A stretch of DNA of 64,000 bases from Leptolyngbya subtilissima AS-A7 (GTDB taxonomy: Bacteria > Cyanobacteriota > Cyanobacteriia > Phormidesmidales > Phormidesmidaceae), in the NCBI RefSeq assembly GCF_039962255.1, contig NZ_JAMPKY010000006.1, positions 1 through 64,000 on the forward strand. The letters are read 5' to 3'. The translations under genes and the position numbers were made by a program. The notes under the pieces were generated by a model that did not search any database, had not been told where the DNA came from, and saw only the letters and a program-made list of their open reading frames with translations. This document shows, piece after piece, positions 24,719 to 34,196 of the stretch (the first letter of the stretch is position 1; each line of letters starts with the position of its first letter).

Positions 24719-25207
24719 ATGCCTCAACGATGTCCAGTACCGGCTGAGCAACAGCCCATCAACGAATATCAGGACGTGCGCGAGTCCTGGTTTTATGGCT
24801 GGGGCAGCCGAGATCTAACAGGCTACCTCAAACCCGTTGCGATTCTTTGGCTTGTAGGCTGGGTTGTGGCTGGGCCTATGGCTGCCGCCAGCTTTGCTCC
24901 AGCAAAACATCCCCTTTCCTTCGGCCTCAGTGGAGCATTGGGGGCTATGGTACTGCCCGTGCTGGCCCTCCTTCAGCTCTATGTGGGGTGGGCCCACGTG
25001 GGCGGACGCCTGCGGCAGACCACCGTACCCTACGAAGAGTCGGGCTGGTACGACGGTCAGCTCTGGGTCAAACCCGAAGAGGTCTCAAACCGCGATCGCC
25101 TGATCGTCGATTATGAGGTACAGCCCGTCCTCCAGCGCATTCGCCGCACGCTGGGAGTCATGGCCCTGCTGCTCGCCCTGGGGCTAATTGCCTGGCCCCT
25201 GGTATAG
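24719..25207 (+). CDS. CGLD27/Ycf36 family membrane protein
   Basis: The 162-residue product matches CGLD27 (conserved in the green lineage and diatoms), also called Ycf36 in plastids. The conserved start CPVPAEQQPINEYQ is followed by SWFYGWGSRDLTGYLKPVAI, membrane segments (LWLVGWVVAGPMAAASF, ALGAMVLPVLALLQLYVG and the C-terminal LGVMALLLALGLIAWPLV) and YEESGWYDGQLWVKP. The plant homologue has been linked to growth under iron deficiency; the molecular role is unknown. The ATG at 24719 fits the family. It lies between rsfS and the asparaginase gene. Confidence 0.9.
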   Translation: MPQRCPVPAEQQPINEYQDVRESWFYGWGSRDLTGYLKPVAILWLVGWVVAGPMAAASFAPAKHPLSFGLSGALGAMVLPVLALLQLYVGWAHVGGRLRQTTVPYEESGWYDGQLWVKPEEVSNRDRLIVDYEVQPVLQRIRRTLGVMALLLALGLIAWPLV

Positions 25208-25255
25208 TTGTCATCGCCGCTACATCACCGTTGTACACCACCTCAGAGCGTCCCT

Positions 25256-26218
25256 ATGACCAGCAGTCGGGTTAATCGCCACCAAACCAAAGAGCTAGAA
25301 ATTCAGCTGCTGCGGGAGGGCATTGTAGAGGCTACCCACCTGGCCCACGTAGCAGTATGCGACGATCGAGGGCGCACCTTATCGGTGGCGGGCAATGGCG
25401 AGCTAGGTACCTTTATTCGCTCTGCCCTCAAACCATTTCAGGCCCTAGCGGTGACTGCAGCCGGAGCGCTAGAGCGCTACAGCCTTGGCGATCGCGACCT
25501 AGCCATCATGTGCGGCTCTCACCAGGGGACCATCGAGCAGGCGCGTCAGGCCTTCCACATTCTCTGGCAGGCTGATCTCGACCCCACGGCCCTGCGCTGT
25601 CCAATTCCGGCCGGTAAGAAAAGCCCCCTTGAGCACAATTGCTCAGGCAAGCACGCCGGTATGCTAGCCGTCTGTCAGCAGCGCAACTGGCCCCTAGCAA
25701 CCTATCTCGATCGCAGCCACCCAGTACAAAAGCTGATCCTGACCCGCATTTCAGAGCTGCTGGGCATGCCCTCTGACGAGTTTATCTGCGCCCATGACGA
25801 CTGCGGTGCTCCCACCTACTTCATGCAGCTGAGCCAGATGGCTTCCCTGTTTGCCATGCTCTCCTCGGGCAACAGCCTCGACATGGAGCGCATTGTCCGG
25901 GCCATGATTAGCCACCCCGACATGGTGGGCGGCCCTGGCAGCTTCGACACCACGCTGATGAATCTTACCCATGGGGCTCTGGTCAGCAAATCGGGGGCCG
26001 AAGGCATTCAGTGCATTGGGCGGGTGGGTGAAGGTCTAGGCCTGTCGATCAAGGTAATCGACGGGGCGAAGCGAGCCAAGTATGCTACCGCAATCTTTAC
26101 CCTGCGGCAACTCGGCTGGATCACCCCCACAGTGGCCGACACCCTGGCCGAAACCTATATGAAAGTTGGCGATTTTACGCGGCTTGATGTTGTCGGCGAT
26201 CTGCCTATGATGTACTAG
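25256..26218 (+). CDS. L-asparaginase II family protein
   Basis: The 320-residue product belongs to the asparaginase II family seen in Rhizobium etli AnsA and many cyanobacteria, unrelated to the E. coli type. It should hydrolyse asparagine to aspartate and ammonia. Motifs include LREGIVEATHLAHVAVCD, IRSALKPFQALAV (active Ser/Lys), CGSHQGTIEQ, HNCSGKHAGMLA and AHDDCGAPTYF, where cysteines and Lys contribute to a zinc/active site. No signal peptide is present. The ATG at 25256 lies 48 bp past the CGLD27 stop, so co-transcription is likely. Confidence 0.92.
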   Translation: MTSSRVNRHQTKELEIQLLREGIVEATHLAHVAVCDDRGRTLSVAGNGELGTFIRSALKPFQALAVTAAGALERYSLGDRDLAIMCGSHQGTIEQARQAFHILWQADLDPTALRCPIPAGKKSPLEHNCSGKHAGMLAVCQQRNWPLATYLDRSHPVQKLILTRISELLGMPSDEFICAHDDCGAPTYFMQLSQMASLFAMLSSGNSLDMERIVRAMISHPDMVGGPGSFDTTLMNLTHGALVSKSGAEGIQCIGRVGEGLGLSIKVIDGAKRAKYATAIFTLRQLGWITPTVADTLAETYMKVGDFTRLDVVGDLPMMY

Positions 26219-26397
26219 CTAGCCGCAGTCATGTCCTTTCGCCTCTGGGGACATTACCTAGTAGGGCAGCTTACCTGTGAGGACAGACGACTGCACTCAG
26301 GAAACGACTCTGTGCCGCTATTCAACCGCCTCAGCCGCCTTAGAGAACAGACACGCAAACAATTTCTGAAGAAATTTGATTGAAAAAGAAAATTAGA

Positions 26398-26427
26398 TTG
26401 TTATCCGAGAACATTTAGCGCTATATT
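26398..26427 (+). promoter_or_regulatory. Promoter of tRNA-fMet
   Basis: A -35 element TTGTTA (26398-26403) and a -10 element TATATT (26422-26427) with an 18-nt spacer lie 11 bp before the mature tRNA 5' end. Confidence 0.6.
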
Positions 26428-26438
26428 GAATAAGCCGA

Positions 26439-26515
<77 letters not shown>

Positions 26516-26516
26516 A

Positions 26517-26562
26517 AACAAAAATAGGGTTCCTAGCTATAGCTAGGAACCCTATTTTTGTT
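26517..26562. terminator. Perfect 46-bp palindromic, bidirectional terminator
   Basis: The arm 26517-26539 (AACAAAAATAGGGTTCCTAG, then CTA) is exactly complementary to 26540-26562. The stem begins 2 nt after the tRNA CCA end and finishes with TATTTTTG in both orientations, so it can end transcription from either side. Confidence 0.9.
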
Positions 26563-26633
26563 AGAGCCACCTTGGCCAACGCGTCCTCAATGGGCGATAG
26601 TGATTTTTGTTCATCCCGTCGAGGCCGGCACCG

Positions 26634-27953
26634 ATGGCTCAGCCCAAGATTATTGTTTTAGACGACGACCCTACCGGTTCTCAAACGGTGCATAGCTGCC
26701 TGCTGCTGATGCGGTGGGACGTAGACACTCTGCGCCAGGGGCTGCGCGATGACTCACCAATTTTCTTTGTGCTGACCAACACCCGCGCGCTCACTGCCGC
26801 CGCTGCTGAGCAGGTGACCCGCGAGGTTTGCCAGCATCTCAAGCAGGCGATCGCCCTCGAAGGCATTCAGGATTTTCTTGTTGTCAGTCGCTCCGACTCA
26901 ACCCTACGGGGCCACTATCCGGTGGAGACCGATGCGATCGCCCAAGAACTTGGCCCCTTCGACGCCCACTTCTTGGTGCCCGCCTTTTTTGAAGGAGGCC
27001 GCATCACCCGCGACAGTGTCCATTACTTGATGGTGGATGGCGTACCCACTCCCGTGCACGAGACCGAGTTCGCCAAAGATTCGGTGTTTGGCTACAGCAC
27101 CAGCTATCTACCCGACTACGTCGCCGAAAAAACCGCTGGGCGCATCCCGGCTGCATCTGTAGAACGCTTTACCCTTGAGAATATTCGGGGGGGTTCGCTA
27201 GAGCGGCTGATGACCCTAGAGCACAACGTCTGCTGTGCTGTGGATGGCGAAACCCAAGCTGACCTAAACCAGTTCGCCCAGGATTTGCTTGCGGCCGCTG
27301 CCCAGGGCAAAAAGTTTCTGTTTCGCAGCGCTGCCAGCATTCTCACGGCCCTAGCCGCCCTACTGCCCCAGCCCATCGATGCTAGTCACATGCGTACCTA
27401 CGTGCGCGGTGGCCGCCCCGGAGCCATCATTGTCGGCTCTCATGTGAAGAAAACTACCCAGCAGCTTGAGCAGCTCTTACAGGAACCCGGAGTGACCGGT
27501 ATCGAAGTGGACGTGGCACAGCTCCGAGACGGGGAGCCTGGTCATCACAAAGCGGTGCTAGAGGATATTCTTAACCAGGTAAACAAGGCCCACGAAGTTG
27601 GCCAAGTGCCCGTGGTCTACACTAGCCGCCAGGAACTCGCCTTCGACACCGTTCAGGCCCGGCTCGACTTTGGTGTCGAAGTCTCTTCCTTACTAATGGA
27701 TGTAATTAAAGGATTACCCAGCGATATTGGGTTCCTCATCAGCAAGGGCGGCATCACCTCCAACGACACCCTCAGCACTGGGTTAGCGTTGCGTACCGCC
27801 CGGCTACTTGGCCAAATTCTACCTGGAGTCTCTGCCGTGCGCACCCCCGCTGATCACCCCCAGTTTCCTGATCTGCCAGTGGTGCTTTTCCCCGGCAATG
27901 TGGGAGACGAGAGGGCTCTGACGCTGACCTATCAACGATTGGTGGGCCAATAG
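26634..27953 (+). CDS. Four-carbon acid sugar kinase family protein (DUF1537)
   Basis: The 439-residue product is of the DUF1537 kinase family, which phosphorylates four-carbon acid sugars such as threonate or erythronate. The N-terminal domain shows IIVLDDDPTGSQTVHSCLLL, FFVLTNTRAL, VVSRSDSTLRGHYP and FLVPAFFEGGR. The C-terminal nucleotide-binding domain shows IIVGSHVKKTT and FLISKGGITSNDTLSTGL. Length is normal. The ATG at 26634 matches the family start (MAQPKIIVLDDDPTGSQ). There are no obvious partner dehydrogenase or aldolase genes nearby, so the pathway here is open. Confidence 0.9.
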   Translation: MAQPKIIVLDDDPTGSQTVHSCLLLMRWDVDTLRQGLRDDSPIFFVLTNTRALTAAAAEQVTREVCQHLKQAIALEGIQDFLVVSRSDSTLRGHYPVETDAIAQELGPFDAHFLVPAFFEGGRITRDSVHYLMVDGVPTPVHETEFAKDSVFGYSTSYLPDYVAEKTAGRIPAASVERFTLENIRGGSLERLMTLEHNVCCAVDGETQADLNQFAQDLLAAAAQGKKFLFRSAASILTALAALLPQPIDASHMRTYVRGGRPGAIIVGSHVKKTTQQLEQLLQEPGVTGIEVDVAQLRDGEPGHHKAVLEDILNQVNKAHEVGQVPVVYTSRQELAFDTVQARLDFGVEVSSLLMDVIKGLPSDIGFLISKGGITSNDTLSTGLALRTARLLGQILPGVSAVRTPADHPQFPDLPVVLFPGNVGDERALTLTYQRLVGQ

Positions 27954-28047
27954 GAGAGAAGAGGAGATACTGCGGTAAGGAGCAGTTAAGCCCGATAGGA
28001 AGGCAATCTGATAACAGAATTCTCCATCTTTCTCATCTCCTGAGCCC

Positions 28048-28959
28048 TCAACGCCCCGCCTCCTGGCGCTCCTCCCGTAGATCAACGATTAGCTGTGCTA
28101 GCTGATCGCTGTTGGTGTGGTAGACCTCATTGCAAAAATGACAGATGGCTTCAGCCCCGTTATCTGTTTCAATCATGTCTTGCAGCTCATCTTCGCCCAG
28201 CATCTTGAGCGCCCTCAGCATGCGATCGAACGAGCAGGGACAGGAAAACTGCACCATTTGAGTTTCAGGCAAAATTTCTAGGCCCAGATCGCCTACCAGC
28301 TCATCAAAGATCTGAGGCAACGTCTTGTTGGCTCGCAGCAGGGGGGTAAAGCCGGTCAATCCGGCCAGACGACTTTCAATTAGAGCCACCATTTCGGTAT
28401 CTTCGGCAGCACGGGGCAAAATTTGCAGCAGCAGGCCCCCGGCTGCCTCAACCCCATTGGCGCCTACAAATACACCTAGTATCAGGGCCGAGGGGGTTTG
28501 CTCAGAACTCACCAGGTAGTGGGTGAGGTCATCACCAATTTCCCCTGAGACTAGCCCAACGGTGCTGGAGTAGGGGTAGCCGTAGCCCATATCGCGAACT
28601 ACATAGACGTAGCCGTTGCGGCCTACAGCCCTGCCGACATCGAGTTTGCCCTGGGCATTGGGGGGCAGCTCCACAGCAGGGTTGTCCACATAGCCACGGG
28701 CAGTGCCATCCATACCGGCATCTACCAAAACGCCGCCTAGGGGACCATCTCCCCGCACGCGAATGTTTACCCGGCCCTGGGGTTGTTTCATGCTGGAGGC
28801 CAACAGCAGACCCGCCGAAAGGGTACGACCCAGGGCAGCGGTCGCTACGTAGGAGAGGTTGTGGCGCTGCCGAGCCACCTCAGTGAGTTTAGTCGTGATA
28901 ACGCCTACCACCCGTACACCGCCATCGGCGGCGGTAGCCCGAATCAGTTGATCTACCAT
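28048..28959 (-). CDS. hslO: Redox-regulated chaperone Hsp33
   Basis: The 303-residue product is Hsp33, a holdase that is zinc-bound and inactive when reduced and unfolds to bind clients under oxidative stress. The zinc motif is complete: CPC near residue 246 (FSCPCSFDRML) and CHFC near 279 (AICHFCNEVYH). The N-terminal domain has DQLIRATAADGGVRV, and GDGPLGGVLVDAG is conserved. The ATG at 28959 is the family start. It is divergent from the small hypothetical gene at 29138. Confidence 0.96.
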   Translation of the reverse strand: MVDQLIRATAADGGVRVVGVITTKLTEVARQRHNLSYVATAALGRTLSAGLLLASSMKQPQGRVNIRVRGDGPLGGVLVDAGMDGTARGYVDNPAVELPPNAQGKLDVGRAVGRNGYVYVVRDMGYGYPYSSTVGLVSGEIGDDLTHYLVSSEQTPSALILGVFVGANGVEAAGGLLLQILPRAAEDTEMVALIESRLAGLTGFTPLLRANKTLPQIFDELVGDLGLEILPETQMVQFSCPCSFDRMLRALKMLGEDELQDMIETDNGAEAICHFCNEVYHTNSDQLAQLIVDLREERQEAGR

Positions 28960-29137
28960 GCGCTGCCCCAGTCTTCACTTAATATTGCTTATTAATTATT
29001 GTAAGAGGTTTGGGAGGGCGGGTTTAGGGCAGTTTACCCACCTCTAGGAGAGAGCTTGTTTGCCGCCTCTGTGCCCACATCCCATCGGGTTTCTTTTGGC
29101 ATACTGAGAGGTGTTGTTTGCGGGCCACCGTCACTCT

Positions 29138-29524
29138 ATGCTAGGCACATTTCAGCACAGCCACCTCCGCATCGAAGTCAATGCCAACCACGAGCATATT
29201 CAGGCCAGCTTGGTGCAGCCCAGTCAGTTTCGCCGATGGCTTTGGCCCCAGCAGTTTAGCCAGGGATTGCCCGGCAAGATCCATAGTGGGCTGAGCTTTA
29301 ACAGTTACCTTGGCCCAGTCGAAATTCACCACGACGTCAAACAGGTAGACGACCACAGCCTTTACATGGTGCTATCTGGCGGAATTGATGGCTTCCATGA
29401 ATGGTACTGGGGTGATCAGTGGGTGCAGTCGCGACTGGAGGGTGTGTCGGCTCTGCCTTTGAATCTCGGTCAAAGTCTGGCGATGGCGCGGCTACGGCAG
29501 TTTTTGCAGCAGTCTGACCTTTGA
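29138..29524 (+). CDS. Conserved hypothetical cytosolic protein
   Basis: The product has 128 residues, a mixed alpha/beta composition and no signal or membrane segment. The middle part (FSQGLPGKIHSGLSFNSYLG, then VEIHHDVKQVDDHSLYMVLSGGIDGFHEWYWG) looks like a beta-rich lipid- or ligand-binding fold, but no family is recognised with confidence. The ATG at 29138 is preferred over TTG at 29111. It is convergent with the Nudix gene 24 bp away. Confidence 0.6.
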   Translation: MLGTFQHSHLRIEVNANHEHIQASLVQPSQFRRWLWPQQFSQGLPGKIHSGLSFNSYLGPVEIHHDVKQVDDHSLYMVLSGGIDGFHEWYWGDQWVQSRLEGVSALPLNLGQSLAMARLRQFLQQSDL

Positions 29525-29548
29525 CGCCTGCTAAGCACCCAAAAGCAA

Positions 29549-30022
29549 TCACGCTAAAGGCACCTGCCCCAGCACTTGCACTAGTTCGTCTAAAAACTGG
29601 CCTTGGGCTTTAATGATGCGTCTCTTGGCCTCTTCTAGTTCAAACCAGGCGGCTTGGTCCACCTCGGGAAACTCCCGTAGCACGCCAGAGTTGGGTGGCC
29701 ATTCTAGAATGAAGGTATTGCTGTGCAGATCTGCAGGGTTGAAGTTGCCCTCAAAGGCCCAAGCAAAGACTAGCTTACCCCCAGCCTGGCGTACCGGCTG
29801 TAGAGGGCGAAAGCTGCCGGTCGGAACTTGCCCAGTTTCTTCTAAAAACTCGCGCTTGGCGGCTTCAAAGGTGTCTTCTCCAGGGTCAATTTCGCCCTTG
29901 GGAATTGTCCAGGCTTGCCAACGGCGATTAGCCCAGTAAGGTCCACCTGAGTGCACCAACAGCACCTCCAGCTGGGAATCCTGGGTTCTATACATGAGTA
30001 GCCCTGCGCTTTTTTTAGCCAT
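29549..30022 (-). CDS. Nudix hydrolase
   Basis: The 157-residue product has a complete Nudix box (GEIDPGEDTFEAAKREFLEE followed by TG), with the catalytic REFLEE metal-binding core. The preceding WTIPKG is typical of bacterial (di)nucleoside polyphosphate hydrolases of the AP4A/8-oxo-dGTPase kind. The fold is complete and short, without extra domains. The exact substrate cannot be read from sequence. The ATG at 30022 fits (MAKKSAGLLMYR). Confidence 0.9.
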   Translation of the reverse strand: MAKKSAGLLMYRTQDSQLEVLLVHSGGPYWANRRWQAWTIPKGEIDPGEDTFEAAKREFLEETGQVPTGSFRPLQPVRQAGGKLVFAWAFEGNFNPADLHSNTFILEWPPNSGVLREFPEVDQAAWFELEEAKRRIIKAQGQFLDELVQVLGQVPLA

Positions 30023-30344
30023 GGCAGCGATCGCGCCACACCTCAGCCCACCTAGCCAGACTTGGGCATGTCTTCCTTAAATGATTAGCAGTTACAACCT
30101 TAGACAAGGAACTCATTGGACTATCCGATTTTAGCTGGCGAGTCCAAAAACACTTACTTTGGCCCGTCATTAGTTTTCCCAAAGTGCCCTGGGGCAGCCT
30201 TAAACCAGCTCTAAACCGAGTCAATGAACCAAAAACATTTTGGAAAACCGGCTAGAGGTCAGTGGCTCGCCCTAGCATATTTATAGCCCAGGTCCAACGA
30301 ATTAAAACTGCTTTAGGTTCTTAACAGAATTAGCAACGTTAACT
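30023..30344. other. Divergent intergenic region
   Basis: These 322 bp between the Nudix gene and the zinc-ribbon gene are A/T-rich near 30220-30330. No coding frame with plausible composition, no repeat and no clear promoter was recognised. Confidence 0.4.
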
Positions 30345-30866
30345 ATGCCTTATCACTGCGATCTTAGCCCTGGCCAAAAGATATATCTTGACAACCCCGG
30401 TTCCATCACCCTCATTACCCTAGCCAGCGCTGGTGCTGGCCAACAGCAGCAGTCCAGCACTCAGGTGCATACGGGCCCATGGACGGAGATACCCCAAATA
30501 GTTAGGGCAGGCAACGGGGCGCTCCTGCGCTGTGTTACGGCCCAGGGCACGTTTTTCTGGCAAATCCGGGGTATGCAGATTGAAGTCGCATCTGCCACGG
30601 ATTGGGCTACCGACCAGGCCACTCCCATGCAGGCAGCCGAGGTTGGTCCTTCTCCAATCACCTCAATGCCGCCCATGCCACCCATGGCTCCAATGCAGAT
30701 GGGCGACATGCAGATGTCACTCAACCCTATGACCCTGCGCATGGGCAAGATGACCCTCGGGTTGGACACGTCGACGGTTAACACCCGGAAATTTTGTACT
30801 CAGTGCGGGGCTGCGATCGCCTTGGGCGATCGGTTTTGCGGCAGCTGTGGCCATCAACTGCCTTAG
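30345..30866 (+). CDS. Zinc-ribbon protein with Met/Pro-rich linker
   Basis: The 173-residue product has three parts. An N-terminal beta-rich domain (SPGQKIYLDNPGSITLITLA to about residue 85) is followed by a Met/Pro-rich linker (MPPMPPMAPMQMGDMQMSLN) and a C-terminal double-CxxC zinc ribbon (FCTQCGAAI and FCGSCGHQL). The linker is unusually rich in methionine (about ten within 35 residues), which is compatible with metal binding or flexibility. The function is unknown; the ribbon suggests protein or nucleic acid contacts. Confidence 0.7.
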   Translation: MPYHCDLSPGQKIYLDNPGSITLITLASAGAGQQQQSSTQVHTGPWTEIPQIVRAGNGALLRCVTAQGTFFWQIRGMQIEVASATDWATDQATPMQAAEVGPSPITSMPPMPPMAPMQMGDMQMSLNPMTLRMGKMTLGLDTSTVNTRKFCTQCGAAIALGDRFCGSCGHQLP

Positions 30867-30938
30867 CCTTTTACACCATTAAAAAATGGGGGAATGCTTC
30901 CTCCATCTACGTCAACAATCCTGATAATGGAGTCTAGA

Positions 30939-30976
30939 CCCTAAACCACCAGCTTGTCCCGGTGGTTTGGGGTTTT
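30939..30976 (+). terminator. Terminator between the zinc-ribbon gene and aqpZ
   Basis: CCCTAAACCACC pairs with GGTGGTTTGGGG around a 10-nt loop, with one mismatch, followed by TTTTG. It lies between convergent genes, 72 bp after the first one ends. Confidence 0.7.
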
Positions 30977-30979
30977 GCG

Positions 30980-31747
30980 CTAGACGACTGTCTTGGCATT
31001 TTCAACTTGGGCGGCTCGCTCACGATCGACAGCAAAGAACGTGGCATAAAACCACCCTGCTAGCAGCGCCCCTAGAATAGGTGCTACCCAGAATAGCCAC
31101 AGCTGGGCAAACAGCGGACCACCGACAAACAGAGCCGGACCTGTGCTGCGAGCGGGATTCACAGAGGTATTGGTCACCGGAATACTAATTAGGTGAATTA
31201 GCGTCAGCGCCAGACCAATCGCCACTGGGGCTAGGCCTACTGGAGCACGAAGGTCAGTGGCCCCCAAGATGATCATCAAGAAAAAGAAGGTCATTACCAC
31301 TTCACACACGAAGCAGGCCAATAGGCTAAAGCCACCGGGCGAGTGAGCCCCAAAACCATTAGTCGCCAAAGGATTGCCCACAGAGGGGTCAATGGCAAAT
31401 CCCGGCTGCCCAGTGGCAATAATGTAGATGATGCCAGCCCCCAAAATGCCTCCCAACACCTGGGACACAATATAGGGCAGCAGTTCGCTACTGGGAAACC
31501 GTCCCCCGGCCCACAGCCCAAAGGACACTGCCGGATTGAGATGACAGCCTGAGATGTGGCCAATTGCGTAGGCCATAGTCAGCACTGTCAGGCCAAACGC
31601 CAGTGAAACGCCCAAAAAGCCGATGCCTAGGTTAAAGGCACCGCTGCTGTCTAAAAACTTACCTGCCAGCACGGCACTGCCACAACCGCCCAGCACCAAC
31701 CAAAACGTACCAAAAAATTCAGCTACACAACGCTTTACGAGAGGCAT
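30980..31747 (-). CDS. aqpZ: Aquaporin Z
   Basis: The 255-residue product is a six-helix water channel of the MIP family in the plasma membrane. Both NPA boxes are present ([11 protein letters not shown] near residue 70 and [12 protein letters not shown] near 200). The Arg after the second NPA, small residues nearby and the His-bearing helix 5 region ([10 protein letters not shown]) fit a water-selective aquaporin, not a glycerol facilitator. The start at 31747 gives [18 protein letters not shown], the usual N-terminus. It is divergent from glgX. Confidence 0.95.
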   Translation of the reverse strand: MPLVKRCVAEFFGTFWLVLGGCGSAVLAGKFLDSSGAFNLGIGFLGVSLAFGLTVLTMAYAIGHISGCHLNPAVSFGLWAGGRFPSSELLPYIVSQVLGGILGAGIIYIIATGQPGFAIDPSVGNPLATNGFGAHSPGGFSLLACFVCEVVMTFFFLMIILGATDLRAPVGLAPVAIGLALTLIHLISIPVTNTSVNPARSTGPALFVGGPLFAQLWLFWVAPILGALLAGWFYATFFAVDRERAAQVENAKTVV

Positions 31748-31787
31748 TGCTTACCACTCCTACCAGTGAAGTTTACCAAGCCGATTG

Positions 31788-31801
31788 GTATTGTTCGATA
31801 C
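31788..31801. promoter_or_regulatory. Candidate NtcA box between aqpZ and glgX
   Basis: GTATTGTTCGATAC fits GTA-N8-TAC exactly. No -10 element is placed at the standard 22-nt distance on either side. A TATAAA at 31850-31855 could be a glgX -10, which would place the box upstream of -60. A chance match is possible. Confidence 0.3.
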
Positions 31802-32038
31802 AGATCGCGATCGGCAATCCAATCTCTGTCGGCAAGACTACCGCAAGACTATAAAAGTTTGATAAGGCCAAGGAGCACCAAACCCCTCTTGCAATTGCCA
31901 CGCCCATTCCCGTAGCCTGTTACCCTGGGATAGGCACGACGCCTTGGCGCCGCAGATGTTTTCAGTGGGGGCTCCCCAATAGGTCACCGGTCTTAGCGTC
32001 GTTAACCCTCAGGATCGTTAAGCAACACAGCACTCGCC

Positions 32039-34192
32039 ATGGGAATGCAAGTTTGGCCAGGTCGTCCCCATCCCCTGGGTGCCACTTGGGATGGCATGGG
32101 CACCAACTTCGCCCTATTTTCAGAAAATGCCACAGGAGTTGACCTTTGTCTATTCGATGCGGCTGATCAGGAAACCCGCATTCCTTTAACTGAGGTTGAT
32201 AACTACGTATGGCACAGCTATTTAGTTGGGGTGGGGCCTGGGCAGCGCTATGGCTTTCGGGTACAGGGACCCCATCATCCTAAGGGTGGGCAGCGGTTCA
32301 ACCCCTACAAGCTGCTAATTGATCCCTACGCCAAGGCCGTAGACGGTGATGTACAGTTTGACCCTGCTATTTTTGGCTATGACCTAGATGCAACCAACAA
32401 TCTCGAAAACCTCGACTTGTCGTTTTCTGAGGTCGATAGCGCCCCGTTTATGCCTAAGGCTGTGGTGATTGACCCAAGCTTTGATTGGGAGGGCGATCGC
32501 CCCCTCGACACCCCTTGGCATCGCACTATCATCTACGAAATCCACGTCAAGGGTCTCACCCAGCGCCATCCAGACATCCCAGAACCGCTACGAGGGACCT
32601 ACGCTGGGCTGGCTCATCCAGCCATGATTGACCACCTCAGTAGCTTGGGCATTACCGCCGTAGAGCTACTACCTGTCCACCACTTCCATGCTTATCCAGG
32701 GCATCTAGCTAACACAGGGCTGCGCAATTACTGGGGCTACGACTCACTCAGCTACCTGGCTCCCTACGGCGGCTATAGCAGCGCTGGGCAGACCGGTGGG
32801 CAGGTCAACGAGTTTAAGCAGATGGTTAAAGCGCTACATCAGGCCGGCATTGAAGTCATTTTAGACGTGGTCTACAACCACACCGGCGAGGGCAGCCACC
32901 TAGGGCCAACCATCAGTCTGCGAGGCATCGACAACGCAGCTTACTATCGCCTTGTCGAAGATGCTCCCCGCTACTATATGGACTTCACCGGCTGCGGCAA
33001 CTCCCTCAATGTGCGCCATCCTCAAGTGCTCAAGCTGATTATGGATAGCTTGCGCTATTGGGTGCTGGAGATGCACGTCGATGGTTTTCGCTTTGACCTC
33101 GCCTCAGCCCTGGCTCGAGAACTGTACGAAGTTGACAGCTTGGCGGCATTCTTCGACATCATTCACCAGGATCCGGTGCTGTCCACTATCAAGCTGATCG
33201 CCGAACCTTGGGATTTGGGGGAGGGGGGCTATCAGGTGGGCAACTTTCCGCTGCTGTGGTCGGAGTGGAACGGCAAATACCGCGATTCAATGCGCGACTT
33301 TTGGCGCGACCACGACTGTCGCCTGGGCGAGTTTGCCTTCCGGGTTACCGGCAGTTCTGACCTGTACAAGGCCAATGGCAAACGTCCCCACGCCAGCGTT
33401 AACTTCATCACCTGTCACGACGGCTTTACTCTACGAGATTTGGTGAGCTACAACGAGAAGCATAATTTGGCTAACCACGAAAACAATCGCGACGGCGAGA
33501 GCTATAACCGCTCTTGGAACTGCGGGGCCGAGGGTGAAACTGACAACCCAACCATTCTGGCCCTGCGGCACAAGCAGCAGCGCAACTTGCTGGCTACGCT
33601 GCTTCTCTCCCAGGGGGTTCCCATGCTGCTCGGTGGTGATGAGCTCGGCCGTACGCAGCAGGGCAACAACAATACTTACTGCCAAGACAGCGCGTTGTCC
33701 TGGTTCGACTGGAACTTAACTCCCTTAGGACATGAGCTGCTGTCGTTTACCAGCCAGCTGATTCAGCTGCGCCAAACCCACCCATCCTTTGCCCGGCGTC
33801 ACTGGTTTCAGGGGCGGGCGATTCACGGGTCAGGGGTTCACGACATCGGTTGGTACAATCCTGACGGCAGCGAAATTACAGACAACCAGTGGTACGGCGG
33901 CTCGGCCAAGGCAATTACGGTGTTCCTCAACGGTGAAGAGCTAATGGGCTTTGAGGCCCAGGGTCAGCGGCTGGAGGACGATAGCTTCTTGCTATTTTTT
34001 AATGCCCAATCGGATGCTCAAGATTTTTGTGTGCCACCCATGCTCAAAAACCAGTCTTGGTCAATGGTGATCAATACTGAACAGCCTACTGGCTTCGTGA
34101 ACGATAGGCAGATTTACAAACCCGGAGAAGCGATCGCCGTGGCTGACTTCTCGCTAGTCGTACTCACTAGTCCCAAACCCACGTTGGGTTAA
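32039..34192 (+). CDS. glgX: Glycogen debranching enzyme GlgX
   Basis: The 717-residue product is a GH13 isoamylase-type debranching enzyme that cuts alpha-1,6 branches during glycogen breakdown. An N-terminal CBM48 domain (WPGRPHPLGATWDGMGTNFA) precedes the catalytic barrel. The catalytic triad is visible in HVDGFRFDLASAL (nucleophile Asp), KLIAEPWDLG (acid Glu) and FITCHDGFTL (Asp). YETHVKG-like YEIHVKGLT and VVYNHTGEG are further GH13 motifs. The length is normal. Both ATG 32039 and ATG 32045 are possible starts. The alkyltransferase-like gene begins 4 bp after its stop, so the two are probably co-transcribed. Confidence 0.96.
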   Translation: MGMQVWPGRPHPLGATWDGMGTNFALFSENATGVDLCLFDAADQETRIPLTEVDNYVWHSYLVGVGPGQRYGFRVQGPHHPKGGQRFNPYKLLIDPYAKAVDGDVQFDPAIFGYDLDATNNLENLDLSFSEVDSAPFMPKAVVIDPSFDWEGDRPLDTPWHRTIIYEIHVKGLTQRHPDIPEPLRGTYAGLAHPAMIDHLSSLGITAVELLPVHHFHAYPGHLANTGLRNYWGYDSLSYLAPYGGYSSAGQTGGQVNEFKQMVKALHQAGIEVILDVVYNHTGEGSHLGPTISLRGIDNAAYYRLVEDAPRYYMDFTGCGNSLNVRHPQVLKLIMDSLRYWVLEMHVDGFRFDLASALARELYEVDSLAAFFDIIHQDPVLSTIKLIAEPWDLGEGGYQVGNFPLLWSEWNGKYRDSMRDFWRDHDCRLGEFAFRVTGSSDLYKANGKRPHASVNFITCHDGFTLRDLVSYNEKHNLANHENNRDGESYNRSWNCGAEGETDNPTILALRHKQQRNLLATLLLSQGVPMLLGGDELGRTQQGNNNTYCQDSALSWFDWNLTPLGHELLSFTSQLIQLRQTHPSFARRHWFQGRAIHGSGVHDIGWYNPDGSEITDNQWYGGSAKAITVFLNGEELMGFEAQGQRLEDDSFLLFFNAQSDAQDFCVPPMLKNQSWSMVINTEQPTGFVNDRQIYKPGEAIAVADFSLVVLTSPKPTLG

Positions 34193-34196
34193 GACT

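Noticed and set aside
26261..26274. GTAGGGCAGCTTAC, a third GTA-N8-TAC match
   Set aside because: No -10 element at a suitable distance and no fitting target. It illustrates how often the motif arises by chance.
30015..30224. A 69-codon minus-strand frame upstream of the Nudix gene
   Set aside because: Its composition is not protein-like, and it overlaps the promoter region of the neighbouring genes.
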